Shown here: piece after piece, positions 22,545 to 29,129 of the stretch
Numbering within the stretch: position 1 is the stretch's first letter
Layout of the letters: every line of letters starts with the position of its first letter
From: Patescibacteria group bacterium
GTDB taxonomy: Bacteria > Patescibacteriota > Minisyncoccia > Phycocordibacterales > UBA1006
Length of the DNA stretch: 29,765 nucleotides
Assembly (NCBI GenBank): GCA_020428615.1
Contig: JAGQMO010000011.1
Span: 1-29,765 of the forward strand
Direction of reading: 5' to 3'
Translations under genes and position numbers: made by a program
Notes under the pieces: model-generated
What the model was told of the DNA's origin: nothing
Databases searched by the model: none
What the model saw: the letters and a program-made list of their open reading frames with translations, nothing else

Positions 22545-23645
22545 CTATCGATTCATCGGCATAATGAGGTAGAGAAATGATGAATCTCCGACACTTCGAA
22601 CAAGACATGGTTTATTTTTTTCAAGAAATGAAAATTGTATACTGTCTCCCGATAAAATTGGAAAGATATCTGAGAGATACTTATGATTCAAATACATTTC
22701 AATATCACTTCCTGTTACCGCTGCATCAACCGATGTTTTATTTTCTCCTATGTCCGTATTTCGAGAGTGGAGTAAAAGCTGGCCGGCTTTTGCATCAACA
22801 CGAATGGAGAGTTGGTTAAAATTATCCGAGAAGACATTAATTAAACGGAGTGATGTAATAATATCATCTTTAAGCACTATTGCTTCAGTAGTTGATTCTT
22901 GAGGTATGATTTGTTTATAGTCAGGATAATTACCATCTATAATACGAGAGGTAAAATAGATACTATCTGACTGTAGAGAAAGTTGATTCTTTCCAATTGT
23001 TACATCAACATCTCCTATTATCCCTGTAAATACCTTAATACATTCCTGAATATTTTTTACAGGAATAATAACACCATCGATATCTATTTTTGTATCAACT
23101 ACTACTCGTTTCTCAGCGAGACGGAACGAGTCTGTAGAAACAAAAACAAGTTCGTTGTTTTCATTATAGATATATACACTTGAAATTTCAGGTTTAATAT
23201 CAGAGAGTGATGCACTATACACCACACTTCGTACCCCATCAATAATAGTTTCTATTGGCATTTTGAGTGTTTTTCCATCTTCGATATGAGGAAGTGTTGG
23301 AAAATCATTGTGTGGAAATAATTTAATATCCATTTGTGATTTTTCTGTACTAATATGAAGAGTATTATCAACAACCTCTAAATAGACAATGTGGTCTTTT
23401 TCAAGAGAATTTATAATTTGACCAAACACATCAAGTTTTACTGATACTTCTCCTTCTTTTTTGATTTTAACAGGAATAGTAACTTCAACCCCAACATGAA
23501 GATTAGTGGCTCTTAAAATAAGATTTTTATCTTTAGCAATAAGAAGAACATTCTCAAGTATTGGCAAGCTGAGATTTTTGGCTGAGATTTTTTGAACTCG
23601 TGATACCGCATCTTTAATCTTTTCAAGTGTTGTTTCTATTTTCAT
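22545..23645 (-). CDS. dnaN: DNA polymerase III beta subunit (sliding clamp)
   Basis: A 366-residue clamp monomer that dimerises round DNA and holds the replicative polymerase, Pol I and other partners. The N-terminus (LEKIKDAVSRVQKISAKN, SLPILENVLLIA) and the family signature FVSTDSFRLAEKR (about residue 165) are present, and the C-terminus ends FLYLIMPMNR, matching the usual MPMR end. Length is normal. It lies 225 nt downstream of dnaA and heads a tight run with the small unknown gene and ruvC. No close -10 is evident; a leader of some tens of nt is likely. Confidence 0.97.
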   Translation of the reverse strand: MKIETTLEKIKDAVSRVQKISAKNLSLPILENVLLIAKDKNLILRATNLHVGVEVTIPVKIKKEGEVSVKLDVFGQIINSLEKDHIVYLEVVDNTLHISTEKSQMDIKLFPHNDFPTLPHIEDGKTLKMPIETIIDGVRSVVYSASLSDIKPEISSVYIYNENNELVFVSTDSFRLAEKRVVVDTKIDIDGVIIPVKNIQECIKVFTGIIGDVDVTIGKNQLSLQSDSIYFTSRIIDGNYPDYKQIIPQESTTEAIVLKDDIITSLRLINVFSDNFNQLSIRVDAKAGQLLLHSRNTDIGENKTSVDAAVTGSDIEMYLNHKYLSDIFPILSGDSIQFSFLEKNKPCLVRSVGDSSFLYLIMPMNR

Positions 23646-23670
23646 AATTTGATAGATAGTTTTTAAAATA

Positions 23671-23710
23671 TTATTAGTATTACTATTAGGTTTGTTAGTT
23701 GTGTGGATTT
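23671..23710 (-). promoter_or_regulatory. DnaA-trio-like run with adjacent DnaA-box-like site
   Basis: On the minus strand AAATCCACA (23702-23710, two mismatches to TTATCCACA) is followed after 13 nt by six in-phase triplets TAA TAG TAA TAC TAA TAA (23671-23688). DnaA-trios in other bacteria are such TAG/TAA repeats next to a box in the unwinding region. The 13-nt gap is longer than usual. Confidence 0.45.
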
Positions 23711-23869
23711 CTTATTATCACCTTTTATTTCTTTGTTTTTTAGGTGTTTCATTGTGTATATGTGATGGTATGTGTATTGAATAAGTAATGAGTATTACAC
23801 AATCACTCTAATACAATATTTATTTTACACAAACTATTAACAATATATTAAGAAGTTATCCAATACGTT

Positions 23870-25222
23870 TTACACATCAAGTATTGATCGAAGTTGGTCA
23901 ATTTCTTGTTGAAGGTTTGGGTCTTCTTTAAGGTTTTCAACAACTCGTTCGTACGAATGAATAACAGTGGTATGATCTCTTCCCCCAATCTCTTTTCCAA
24001 TAGCGGGGTATGAGATATTAAAGTATTCACGAAGTACGTACATAACTATTTGTCGAACATAGACAATCTCTTTTTTCCTTGTTTTTTCATAAATTTTTTC
24101 AGGCTCGATGGTATAAAAACCCGCAATTATTTTAACAATTTCTTCTAGAGCTAGGTGCTTCTTTGGTTTTACATTGTTTTTAATGAGTGTTTTTACCTCG
24201 GCGATTGAAAGTTTTCTCCCCCGAAGATCTGTTTGAATACTGATAGCGTTTAAGATTCCTTCAAGCTCTCTAATGTTTCCATCAAGGTTAGATGCTAGGA
24301 AGTCTATAACCTCATCGCTGACAGGTGTCTTTTTTTGAGTCGCTTTTGTTTTTAATAGTGCAGCTCGAGATTCATAGTCAGGTTTTGTTACATCCACAAT
24401 CATTCCTGCTGAAAACCGAGATCGTAATCTATCCTCAAGTCCAACAATATAATTAGGGTGTTTGTCTGAAGAGAATACAATTTGCTTTCCTTTATCGTAC
24501 AGGATATTAAAGAGATGGAAGAGTTCTTCTTGTAGCTTTTCTTTCCCTGAGAAAAATTGAATATCGTCCATAATAAGAACATCATAGCTACGATATTTTG
24601 TTTTGAATGCGTTAATACGGTTGTTTTTAAGAGCGTTTACGTAATCTTGTGAGAATTTTTCTGAACTCGTGTAGAAGATATTAATATTTTCGTTCTCTTT
24701 TTGGATTTTATTTCCCGTTGCTTGTATCAAGTGAGTTTTTCCGAGCCCTGTAGCACCATAAATAAAGAGTGGGTTGTAAACTCCTGGTTTTTTGATAATC
24801 GCTTGCGCTGCTGAATATGCTAATTCGTTGAATGGCCCAACAACGAATGAGTTGAAAGAATAACGGTCGTTGAGGTTACTTGATTTATCAATTTGTACAT
24901 TTTCAAGTGGCAACTGAGAGTTATTTGAAGGTTCCCTTTGAGATTTTCCTTGGTGCGGGGTTTCCACATCAACTCCCCTTTTCACTATGTATTCAATGTT
25001 TTTTATTGAAGCATCTATACTTTGTAATTTTGTAAGGATTGTGTCGTGAAATTTAGTATGTAACCATTCTTTATTAAATTCGTTGGGTACACCAAGGTAA
25101 AAGATCCCTGACTCTTGTCTTATAGGGAATGTTTTTTTGAACCACGTATTAAAATTTGGACGTGATATTTCGAGTTCAATCTCGGTCAAAACGTCCTTCC
25201 ATGTCTTTTCGATGGTGTTCAT
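23870..25222 (-). CDS. dnaA: Chromosomal replication initiator DnaA
   Basis: A 450-residue AAA+ initiator that binds DnaA boxes and opens oriC. Domain I is MNTIEKTWKDVLTEIELEIS and following, domain II is a short polar linker (about 90-110), domain III has Walker A GATGLGKTHL (about 151), Walker B VLIMDDIQFF (about 215) and sensor 2, and domain IV has the DNA-binding signature GRDHTTVIHSYE (about 411). I start at ATG 25222, where domain I begins as in other DnaAs. ATG 25240 is an alternative and directly abuts a TATACT box; the ORF extends upstream to 25312 but that part would cover the DnaA boxes. The two boxes beside its promoter suggest autoregulation. Confidence 0.97.
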   Translation of the reverse strand: MNTIEKTWKDVLTEIELEISRPNFNTWFKKTFPIRQESGIFYLGVPNEFNKEWLHTKFHDTILTKLQSIDASIKNIEYIVKRGVDVETPHQGKSQREPSNNSQLPLENVQIDKSSNLNDRYSFNSFVVGPFNELAYSAAQAIIKKPGVYNPLFIYGATGLGKTHLIQATGNKIQKENENINIFYTSSEKFSQDYVNALKNNRINAFKTKYRSYDVLIMDDIQFFSGKEKLQEELFHLFNILYDKGKQIVFSSDKHPNYIVGLEDRLRSRFSAGMIVDVTKPDYESRAALLKTKATQKKTPVSDEVIDFLASNLDGNIRELEGILNAISIQTDLRGRKLSIAEVKTLIKNNVKPKKHLALEEIVKIIAGFYTIEPEKIYEKTRKKEIVYVRQIVMYVLREYFNISYPAIGKEIGGRDHTTVIHSYERVVENLKEDPNLQQEIDQLRSILDV

Positions 25223-25240
25223 AGGATAGAAGATATCCAT

Positions 25241-25246
25241 AGTATA
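25241..25246 (-). promoter_or_regulatory. -10 box of dnaA
   Basis: TATACT on the minus strand, 18 nt before ATG 25222. A start about 7 nt later would leave a leader of about 12 nt and exclude the ATG at 25240. Confidence 0.5.
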
Positions 25247-25253
25247 GTATGAA

Positions 25254-25262
25254 TGTGGATAA
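25254..25262 (-). promoter_or_regulatory. DnaA box 1
   Basis: A perfect TTATCCACA on the minus strand, 8 nt upstream of the dnaA -10 box. Confidence 0.8.
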
Positions 25263-25293
25263 AAGTGAAAACTGTGCACAACATACATATCAT

Positions 25294-25302
25294 TGTGGAT
25301 AA
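25294..25302 (-). promoter_or_regulatory. DnaA box 2
   Basis: A second perfect TTATCCACA in the same orientation, 40 bp from box 1, about four helical turns. Confidence 0.8.
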
Positions 25303-25358
25303 ACATACCCACTATATCTTAATAGTTTGAATAAGAAAATCTTGATTATTTTTACAGT

Positions 25359-25364
25359 TATACT
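25359..25364 (+). promoter_or_regulatory. -10 box upstream of rpmH
   Basis: TATACT, 41 nt before the rpmH ATG. No good -35 is seen. If used, rpmH has a leader of about 35 nt, unlike its neighbours. Confidence 0.4.
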
Positions 25365-25405
25365 AGTATAGTCCTATTACTATCTTTGTAATTCTATCTA
25401 TTACT

Positions 25406-25552
25406 ATGCAAGCTAAATCAGGAACACTTAGAAAACGAAAAAATCGTAAAATGAACAAAGCACACGGTTTTCTTTCGCGAATGAAAACAACAGGAGGACA
25501 AAAAGTACTCGCGGCTCGTCGTCGAAAGGGGCGAAAAAAACTGAGTGTGTAA
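25406..25552 (+). CDS. rpmH: Ribosomal protein bL34
   Basis: A 48-residue highly basic protein of the large ribosomal subunit. The core KRKNRKMNKAHGFLSRMKT and the end VLAARRRKGRKKLSV match the family (RKRxxxHGFxxRM then VLxxRRxKGRxxL). The N-terminus has four residues more than the E. coli form. It sits next to rnpA, as in nearly all bacteria, and diverges from dnaA across the origin. A terminator directly follows, so rnpA is transcribed on its own. Confidence 0.97.
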   Translation: MQAKSGTLRKRKNRKMNKAHGFLSRMKTTGGQKVLAARRRKGRKKLSV

Positions 25553-25557
25553 TTCTT

Positions 25558-25590
25558 AACAAAAATCCTTTTAAAAAGAGGATTTTTGTT
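25558..25590 (+). terminator. Terminator of rpmH
   Basis: A 15-bp stem (one G-U) AACAAAAATCCTTTT with a 3-nt loop; its last T-run leads directly into the rnpA -10 box. Confidence 0.85.
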
Positions 25591-25591
25591 A

Positions 25592-25597
25592 TATACC
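25592..25597 (+). promoter_or_regulatory. -10 box of rnpA, leaderless
   Basis: TATACC followed by AATGGT (6 nt) and the ATG at 25604. Confidence 0.5.
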
Positions 25598-25603
25598 AAT
25601 GGT

Positions 25604-25945
25604 ATGTTTTCTAAACAGCAACGGTTAAATTCTCGTGCAGTTAACAGAATAATTATAGGTAAACATCGTTTTTTTACTTCGTGCTTTAGGGTTCATTTTG
25701 AACCTGCGGATGCTTTTCGTGTTGCTCTTATCATTCCAAAGAAAATAATTCCGAAACGTGTCATGAGAAGCCGTCAAAAGAGACGAATACTTCACGTATT
25801 AAAAAGTTTTGTAAACAACATTTCGCCATCAACTTGTCATATATTACTCATACTCCAAAAAAATACCCAAGACGTATCTTTCGTTGATCTTGAAAAGGAA
25901 GTAGAATTAGTGATTCAAAAATTACCCACTTCCGATAAAATTTGA
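25604..25945 (+). CDS. rnpA: Ribonuclease P protein component
   Basis: The 113-residue protein cofactor of RNase P, which trims the 5' ends of tRNA precursors together with the RNA subunit (not in this window). The family core is visible: FRVALIIPKK followed by the RNR-type motif KRVMRSRQKRRILHVLKSF. The loop KIIPKRVMRSRQ replaces the usual KxxxKAVxRNRIKR spacing. Length is normal. The start at 25604 follows a TATACC box by 6 nt; the TTG at 25586 is inside the rpmH terminator. yidC follows 15 nt downstream. Confidence 0.93.
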   Translation: MFSKQQRLNSRAVNRIIIGKHRFFTSCFRVHFEPADAFRVALIIPKKIIPKRVMRSRQKRRILHVLKSFVNNISPSTCHILLILQKNTQDVSFVDLEKEVELVIQKLPTSDKI

Positions 25946-25951
25946 TACAAT
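25946..25951 (+). promoter_or_regulatory. -10 box of yidC, near-leaderless
   Basis: TACAAT, 9 nt before the yidC ATG and directly after the rnpA stop codon. Confidence 0.45.
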
Positions 25952-25960
25952 CCTTCCTAT

Positions 25961-26683
25961 ATGATTACTCTTTGGAACATTATTTTTTATAAACCTCTTT
26001 ACAATGCTCTCGTGTGGCTTGTTGATATCTTGCCCAATCATTCTTTGATTATTGCGGTAGTTATTTTAACGATCCTTGTTCGACTTATTATTTCACCTCT
26101 GTCTTATAAGGCGTTGAAAACTCAGATTCAGACAAAAGCGTTGCAACCAAAACTGAAAACACTTAAAGAAAACGTTACTGATAAACAAGAACAAGCTCGT
26201 CAAACGTTTGCTCTGTACAAGGAACACGGTGTTAATCCATTTTCAAGCTTTCTGGTTATTCTCGTACAATTTCCAATTATCCTTGCGTTGTACTGGGTAT
26301 TTCGAGATGGTGGAGTTGAGATAGACCCCACACTCCTTTATTCGTTTGTACCAAGACCAGATACTATTGTTAACACCATGTTTGGTTTTGATCTCGCTAA
26401 CAAGAGTTATGTACTGGCATTACTTACCGGATTAACCCAATATATACACCTTTCACGGTCTGCAAGTTTCAAACAAAGCGCTACACACGACAAACAAACA
26501 GATCAGGAAAAAATGATGGCTATGCTTGGAAAGTCAATGAGATATACCATGCCAATTATGATTACTATTTTTGCTTATATTATTGGAGGAGCTGTAGCAT
26601 TGTATTGGGTGACCTCCAACACCTTCATGATTGTTCAAGAGTGGTATATTCAGAGACGTTTGGCAAAAAAACAGATTGTTTAA
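25961..26683 (+). CDS. yidC: Membrane protein insertase YidC/Oxa1
   Basis: A 240-residue insertase that places proteins into the cytoplasmic membrane, alone or with the Sec translocon. Segments: an N-terminal amphipathic helix (LWNIIFYKPLYNALVWLVDIL), a first membrane helix with the conserved Arg in LVRLIISPL, a polar coiled-coil hairpin (KALQPKLKTLKENVTDKQEQ), then four more helices (FLVILVQFPIILALYWVF, VLALLTGLTQYI, MPIMITIFAYIIGGAVALYWV). The large periplasmic domain of proteobacterial YidC is absent, which makes it like Gram-positive and CPR forms. The Arg in the hydrophilic groove is retained. It lies between rnpA and jag, the standard order. Confidence 0.95.
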   Translation: MITLWNIIFYKPLYNALVWLVDILPNHSLIIAVVILTILVRLIISPLSYKALKTQIQTKALQPKLKTLKENVTDKQEQARQTFALYKEHGVNPFSSFLVILVQFPIILALYWVFRDGGVEIDPTLLYSFVPRPDTIVNTMFGFDLANKSYVLALLTGLTQYIHLSRSASFKQSATHDKQTDQEKMMAMLGKSMRYTMPIMITIFAYIIGGAVALYWVTSNTFMIVQEWYIQRRLAKKQIV

Positions 26684-26693
26684 TCTGTTTTTT
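26666..26693 (+). terminator. Terminator overlapping the end of yidC
   Basis: A 12-bp stem AAAAAACAGATT/AATCTGTTTTTT with a GTTT loop. The yidC stop codon (26681-26683) lies at the loop edge. Confidence 0.85.
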
Positions 26694-26721
26694 GTTTGGG
26701 ATGGTGTGTACGGGTTTATGA

Positions 26722-26727
26722 TATACT
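26722..26727 (+). promoter_or_regulatory. Extended -10 box of jag, near-leaderless
   Basis: TGATATACT, 9 nt before the ATG at 26737. Confidence 0.6.
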
Positions 26728-26736
26728 GAAGGTATT

Positions 26737-27201
26737 ATGGATATCCACATACTCACAAAAGAAGCAGAAACAATTCTTACCATGATGGATATCCACGTTA
26801 AGGATATTTCAGTTTCCACAGACCCTGATTTGCGCATTACTGTACTCAGTATTCGAATTTCTGGAACCGACCAAGAGATTTTTACAGAACAACACAATAC
26901 CCTTACCCGTGATTTTAGCTTGATTTTAAAGATTATTCTCGAGAAAAAACATCACTATTACAAAGATGTTGTGGTTGATATTAATGGTGATAATCAAAAA
27001 CTCATAGATTATACAAAAGAAAAAGCGGCTATTGCAGTTGAACGTGTTCGTTTTTTTGACAAACCGTATGAATTTGGCTACCTCAATGCCTACGAACGTA
27101 TGTTGATTCATCATTACTTTAAAAATATCCCTGAGCTCATCACAGAGTCTTCCGGAGAAGGGAAAGACAGACGCCTCACGGTTAAGAAAAAACAATCCTG
27201 A
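26737..27201 (+). CDS. jag: Jag/KhpB-family RNA-binding protein, R3H domain
   Basis: A 154-residue protein of the Jag (KhpB, EloR) family, an RNA-binding protein tied to cell elongation and division in Firmicutes. Residues 1-75 or so correspond to the KH-like region (degenerate here; DLRITVLSIRISG, DFSLILKIILEKKHHYYKD). The R3H domain at the end is clear: LNAYERMLIHHYFKNIPEL then TESSGEGKDRRLTVKK, with the R and H residues of the RxxxH motif. The separate N-terminal Jag domain found in longer members is missing. It follows yidC in the usual order. It converges on virB4. Confidence 0.9.
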   Translation: MDIHILTKEAETILTMMDIHVKDISVSTDPDLRITVLSIRISGTDQEIFTEQHNTLTRDFSLILKIILEKKHHYYKDVVVDINGDNQKLIDYTKEKAAIAVERVRFFDKPYEFGYLNAYERMLIHHYFKNIPELITESSGEGKDRRLTVKKKQS

Positions 27202-27215
27202 TAGAGGGTTGTTTT
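27189..27215. terminator. Shared bidirectional terminator, jag/virB4
   Basis: An 11-bp stem (one G-U) AAAACAATCCT with a 5-nt loop. The jag stop (27199-27201) is in the stem/loop and the virB4 stop (27214-27216) overlaps the other edge. Confidence 0.8.
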
Positions 27216-29064
27216 AGTTTGCAAATGAATTACTCTCTTGCGATTGTTTGAATTCCTCACGTGCTTTCTTTATAGAAAGCACCTGTGCTGGATCAGATGT
27301 TATTACCTGGTCTTCGGTATATGAAGCGATAATTTTGATTGCGACATGTTTGAGACCAGCAAAGAATATCCCTTCTCCTACATTCGATTCAATAAGAAGA
27401 TATTTTTCTTCATCGGTGAGTCTGAAAATTTCTTGAAGATTGTCGATAGCACTCGGTGATTGTTTTAACAAGAGTTGCATGGATGAGTTTGTAATAATAG
27501 GGATGCCATAACGCGATTTAATAAAGTCGCCAACATCTTGGGTGATTGTCGCAAGTCCCAGGAAGTATTTACGCCCACGTTTTGCAATCATAAACAAGAA
27601 CGAGGCGGTATCGTCTGATTTCATCATCCACCAAGCTTCATCAACCACCAAAAGACGTTTCTTAATATCTTTTCTTACAGCGTTCCAAATAAATTGAGTG
27701 ATAATATACATTGCAGCCGGTTTCAATTCGTCTTCCATATCTCTAATTGAAAAGACAACCAACTTTTTATTGATATCAACGTTTGAGGGTTTGTTAATAA
27801 AGCCGGCCCATGTTCCGCGAGTATATTTTGTTAAACGTGTTAAGAGTGACTCACTGCCCTCGACTGATGATAATACCATTTCAAAGTCTGACATGAGCGG
27901 AGGTTCAATGTTTGCATAGTCGGCGCTCGGTGTGATGTCTTTGAGTGCATACGTTTCGGTAATTGCACGATCAATCAGAGAATCTTCCTCAGGAGAAAGA
28001 CCGCCAAGCATAATCCGGAATAAGCCAACCAGATGAATAATATGTGTACGAAGAACATCAGCAGGATCTTCATCTTCAAGAGGTCTTGGAACATCAAATG
28101 GATTGATGTGGTGTTCTGATGACAGTGAAATGTTAAAGTATCGCCCTCCAACAGCTTCAGCAAGATACTCATATTCGCGTTCAGGGTCAATAACGATCAC
28201 TTCGGTATCGAACATCATGGTTCTTAGAATTTCAAGTTTTGTGGCGTAAGATTTACCTGCTCCTGAAGTTGCAAAAATAACGGAGTTGTAATTCGGTAAA
28301 GAGTATCGGTCAAAAATAACCAAACCAGAATTGTGTCTGTTGATACCGTATAAAATTCCTTTGTTGTCGGTCAATTCTGAGGAAATAAAAGGAAAGAATG
28401 ATGAAACAGGACCTGTATTCAGTTTGGTATGCACTTGAAGTTTGTCTTGCCCGATCGGTGCAACCGACAAGAAACCTTCCATTTGTTGAAAGAGCGCGGG
28501 TTTAAGGTATACCAGTTTTGATTCCAAGAGAGAACGTATTTCATTTTCTGTTTTAAAGAGCTCGTCTTCATCATCAGCATAAATTGTGATGTACAATCCC
28601 ACAGAAAATATTTTTTCTTGTGCTTGTTGTAGTGCATCACGTAGTGATTCAAGGTCTCGGTATGCGGTATCTAAAATAGGATCTCGTACTAGACCTTTTG
28701 ATTCTCGGGTATTTATTTGCGATTGTACCTCTGCAACTTTTTTCTTGAATTCAGAGAGTATTTTTTCTGTTGGTATTGGATGAATATGAATACCAACATC
28801 AAACACCTTGTCGAGATTAACAATAGGAGCAAGCCATCCATCACTCAGAAAACGTGGATATGACATGACAAAGAATGTACGTGAGGTTTTTCCTGCGATT
28901 TTTATTGATTTTGAGCTTACCTCAAGAGCAGCTGGAGCCAGAATATCTTGAAGTTGCAGTTTTGCAGTACGATAAATTTCTCCCGGCAAGACCGGCACTG
29001 CTGTTTTTTTTGTAACACCCTTTTTGTTTTTTGATGTTCCTATCAGATCTGAAAGCAATGACAT
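27214..29064 (-). CDS. VirB4/TraC-type ATPase (type IV secretion, HerA/FtsK-like superfamily)
   Basis: A 616-residue cytoplasmic ATPase of the kind that energises type IV secretion or conjugation systems. The N-terminal half (residues 1-245) is the poorly conserved VirB4 region, with FFVMSYPRFLSDGWLAPIVN and helical stretches. Walker A is TSGAGKSYAT (about residue 263), followed by the VIDPEREYEYL motif; Walker B is LLVVDEAWWMM (about 470), then the RGRKYFLGLATITQDVGDF region. Such genes are very common in Parcubacteria, often with pilin-like neighbours. No other secretion gene lies within the window apart from the unfinished one upstream. ATG 29064 follows a TATACT box by 9 nt. It is head-on to the assumed replication direction. 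Substrate unknown: DNA, protein or pili. Confidence 0.88.
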   Translation of the reverse strand: MSLLSDLIGTSKNKKGVTKKTAVPVLPGEIYRTAKLQLQDILAPAALEVSSKSIKIAGKTSRTFFVMSYPRFLSDGWLAPIVNLDKVFDVGIHIHPIPTEKILSEFKKKVAEVQSQINTRESKGLVRDPILDTAYRDLESLRDALQQAQEKIFSVGLYITIYADDEDELFKTENEIRSLLESKLVYLKPALFQQMEGFLSVAPIGQDKLQVHTKLNTGPVSSFFPFISSELTDNKGILYGINRHNSGLVIFDRYSLPNYNSVIFATSGAGKSYATKLEILRTMMFDTEVIVIDPEREYEYLAEAVGGRYFNISLSSEHHINPFDVPRPLEDEDPADVLRTHIIHLVGLFRIMLGGLSPEEDSLIDRAITETYALKDITPSADYANIEPPLMSDFEMVLSSVEGSESLLTRLTKYTRGTWAGFINKPSNVDINKKLVVFSIRDMEDELKPAAMYIITQFIWNAVRKDIKKRLLVVDEAWWMMKSDDTASFLFMIAKRGRKYFLGLATITQDVGDFIKSRYGIPIITNSSMQLLLKQSPSAIDNLQEIFRLTDEEKYLLIESNVGEGIFFAGLKHVAIKIIASYTEDQVITSDPAQVLSIKKAREEFKQSQESNSFAN

Positions 29065-29073
29065 GTTATGTAC

Positions 29074-29079
29074 AGTATA
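29074..29079 (-). promoter_or_regulatory. -10 box of virB4, near-leaderless
   Basis: TATACT on the minus strand with GTACATAAC (9 nt) before the ATG. Confidence 0.55.
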
Positions 29080-29105
29080 CTACATACTCTTTTCTTTTAT
29101 AAGAA

Positions 29106-29129
29106 AACCGCCCATCACAATGCGCGGTT
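29106..29129 (-). terminator. Terminator at the end of the partial propeller-like gene
   Basis: A 6-bp stem AACCGC/GCGGTT with a 12-nt loop; minus-strand tail TTCTTAT. The stop codon (29128-29130) overlaps the stem. Weaker than the others. Confidence 0.5.

Larger units (their letters stand above)
23646..25405. other. Probable replication origin region (oriC) around dnaA
   Basis: Two perfect DnaA boxes lie upstream of dnaA, and a very AT-rich 224-nt spacer with weak boxes and a DnaA-trio-like run lies downstream of it (23646-23869). Gene directions change here: mostly leftward genes to the left, rpmH-rnpA-yidC-jag rightward. The exact unwinding site is not determined. A bipartite origin, as in Bacillus, would fit. 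Confidence 0.65.

Noticed and set aside
25363..25599. A 78-codon minus-strand frame opposite rpmH
   Set aside because: rpmH on the plus strand is unmistakable; this is its shadow and it crosses the rpmH terminator.
28999..29015. Run of eight A on the coding strand near the start of virB4 as a slippery site
   Set aside because: It lies in a Lys-rich N-terminal stretch with no family boundary or obvious benefit from an early stop; base composition explains it.
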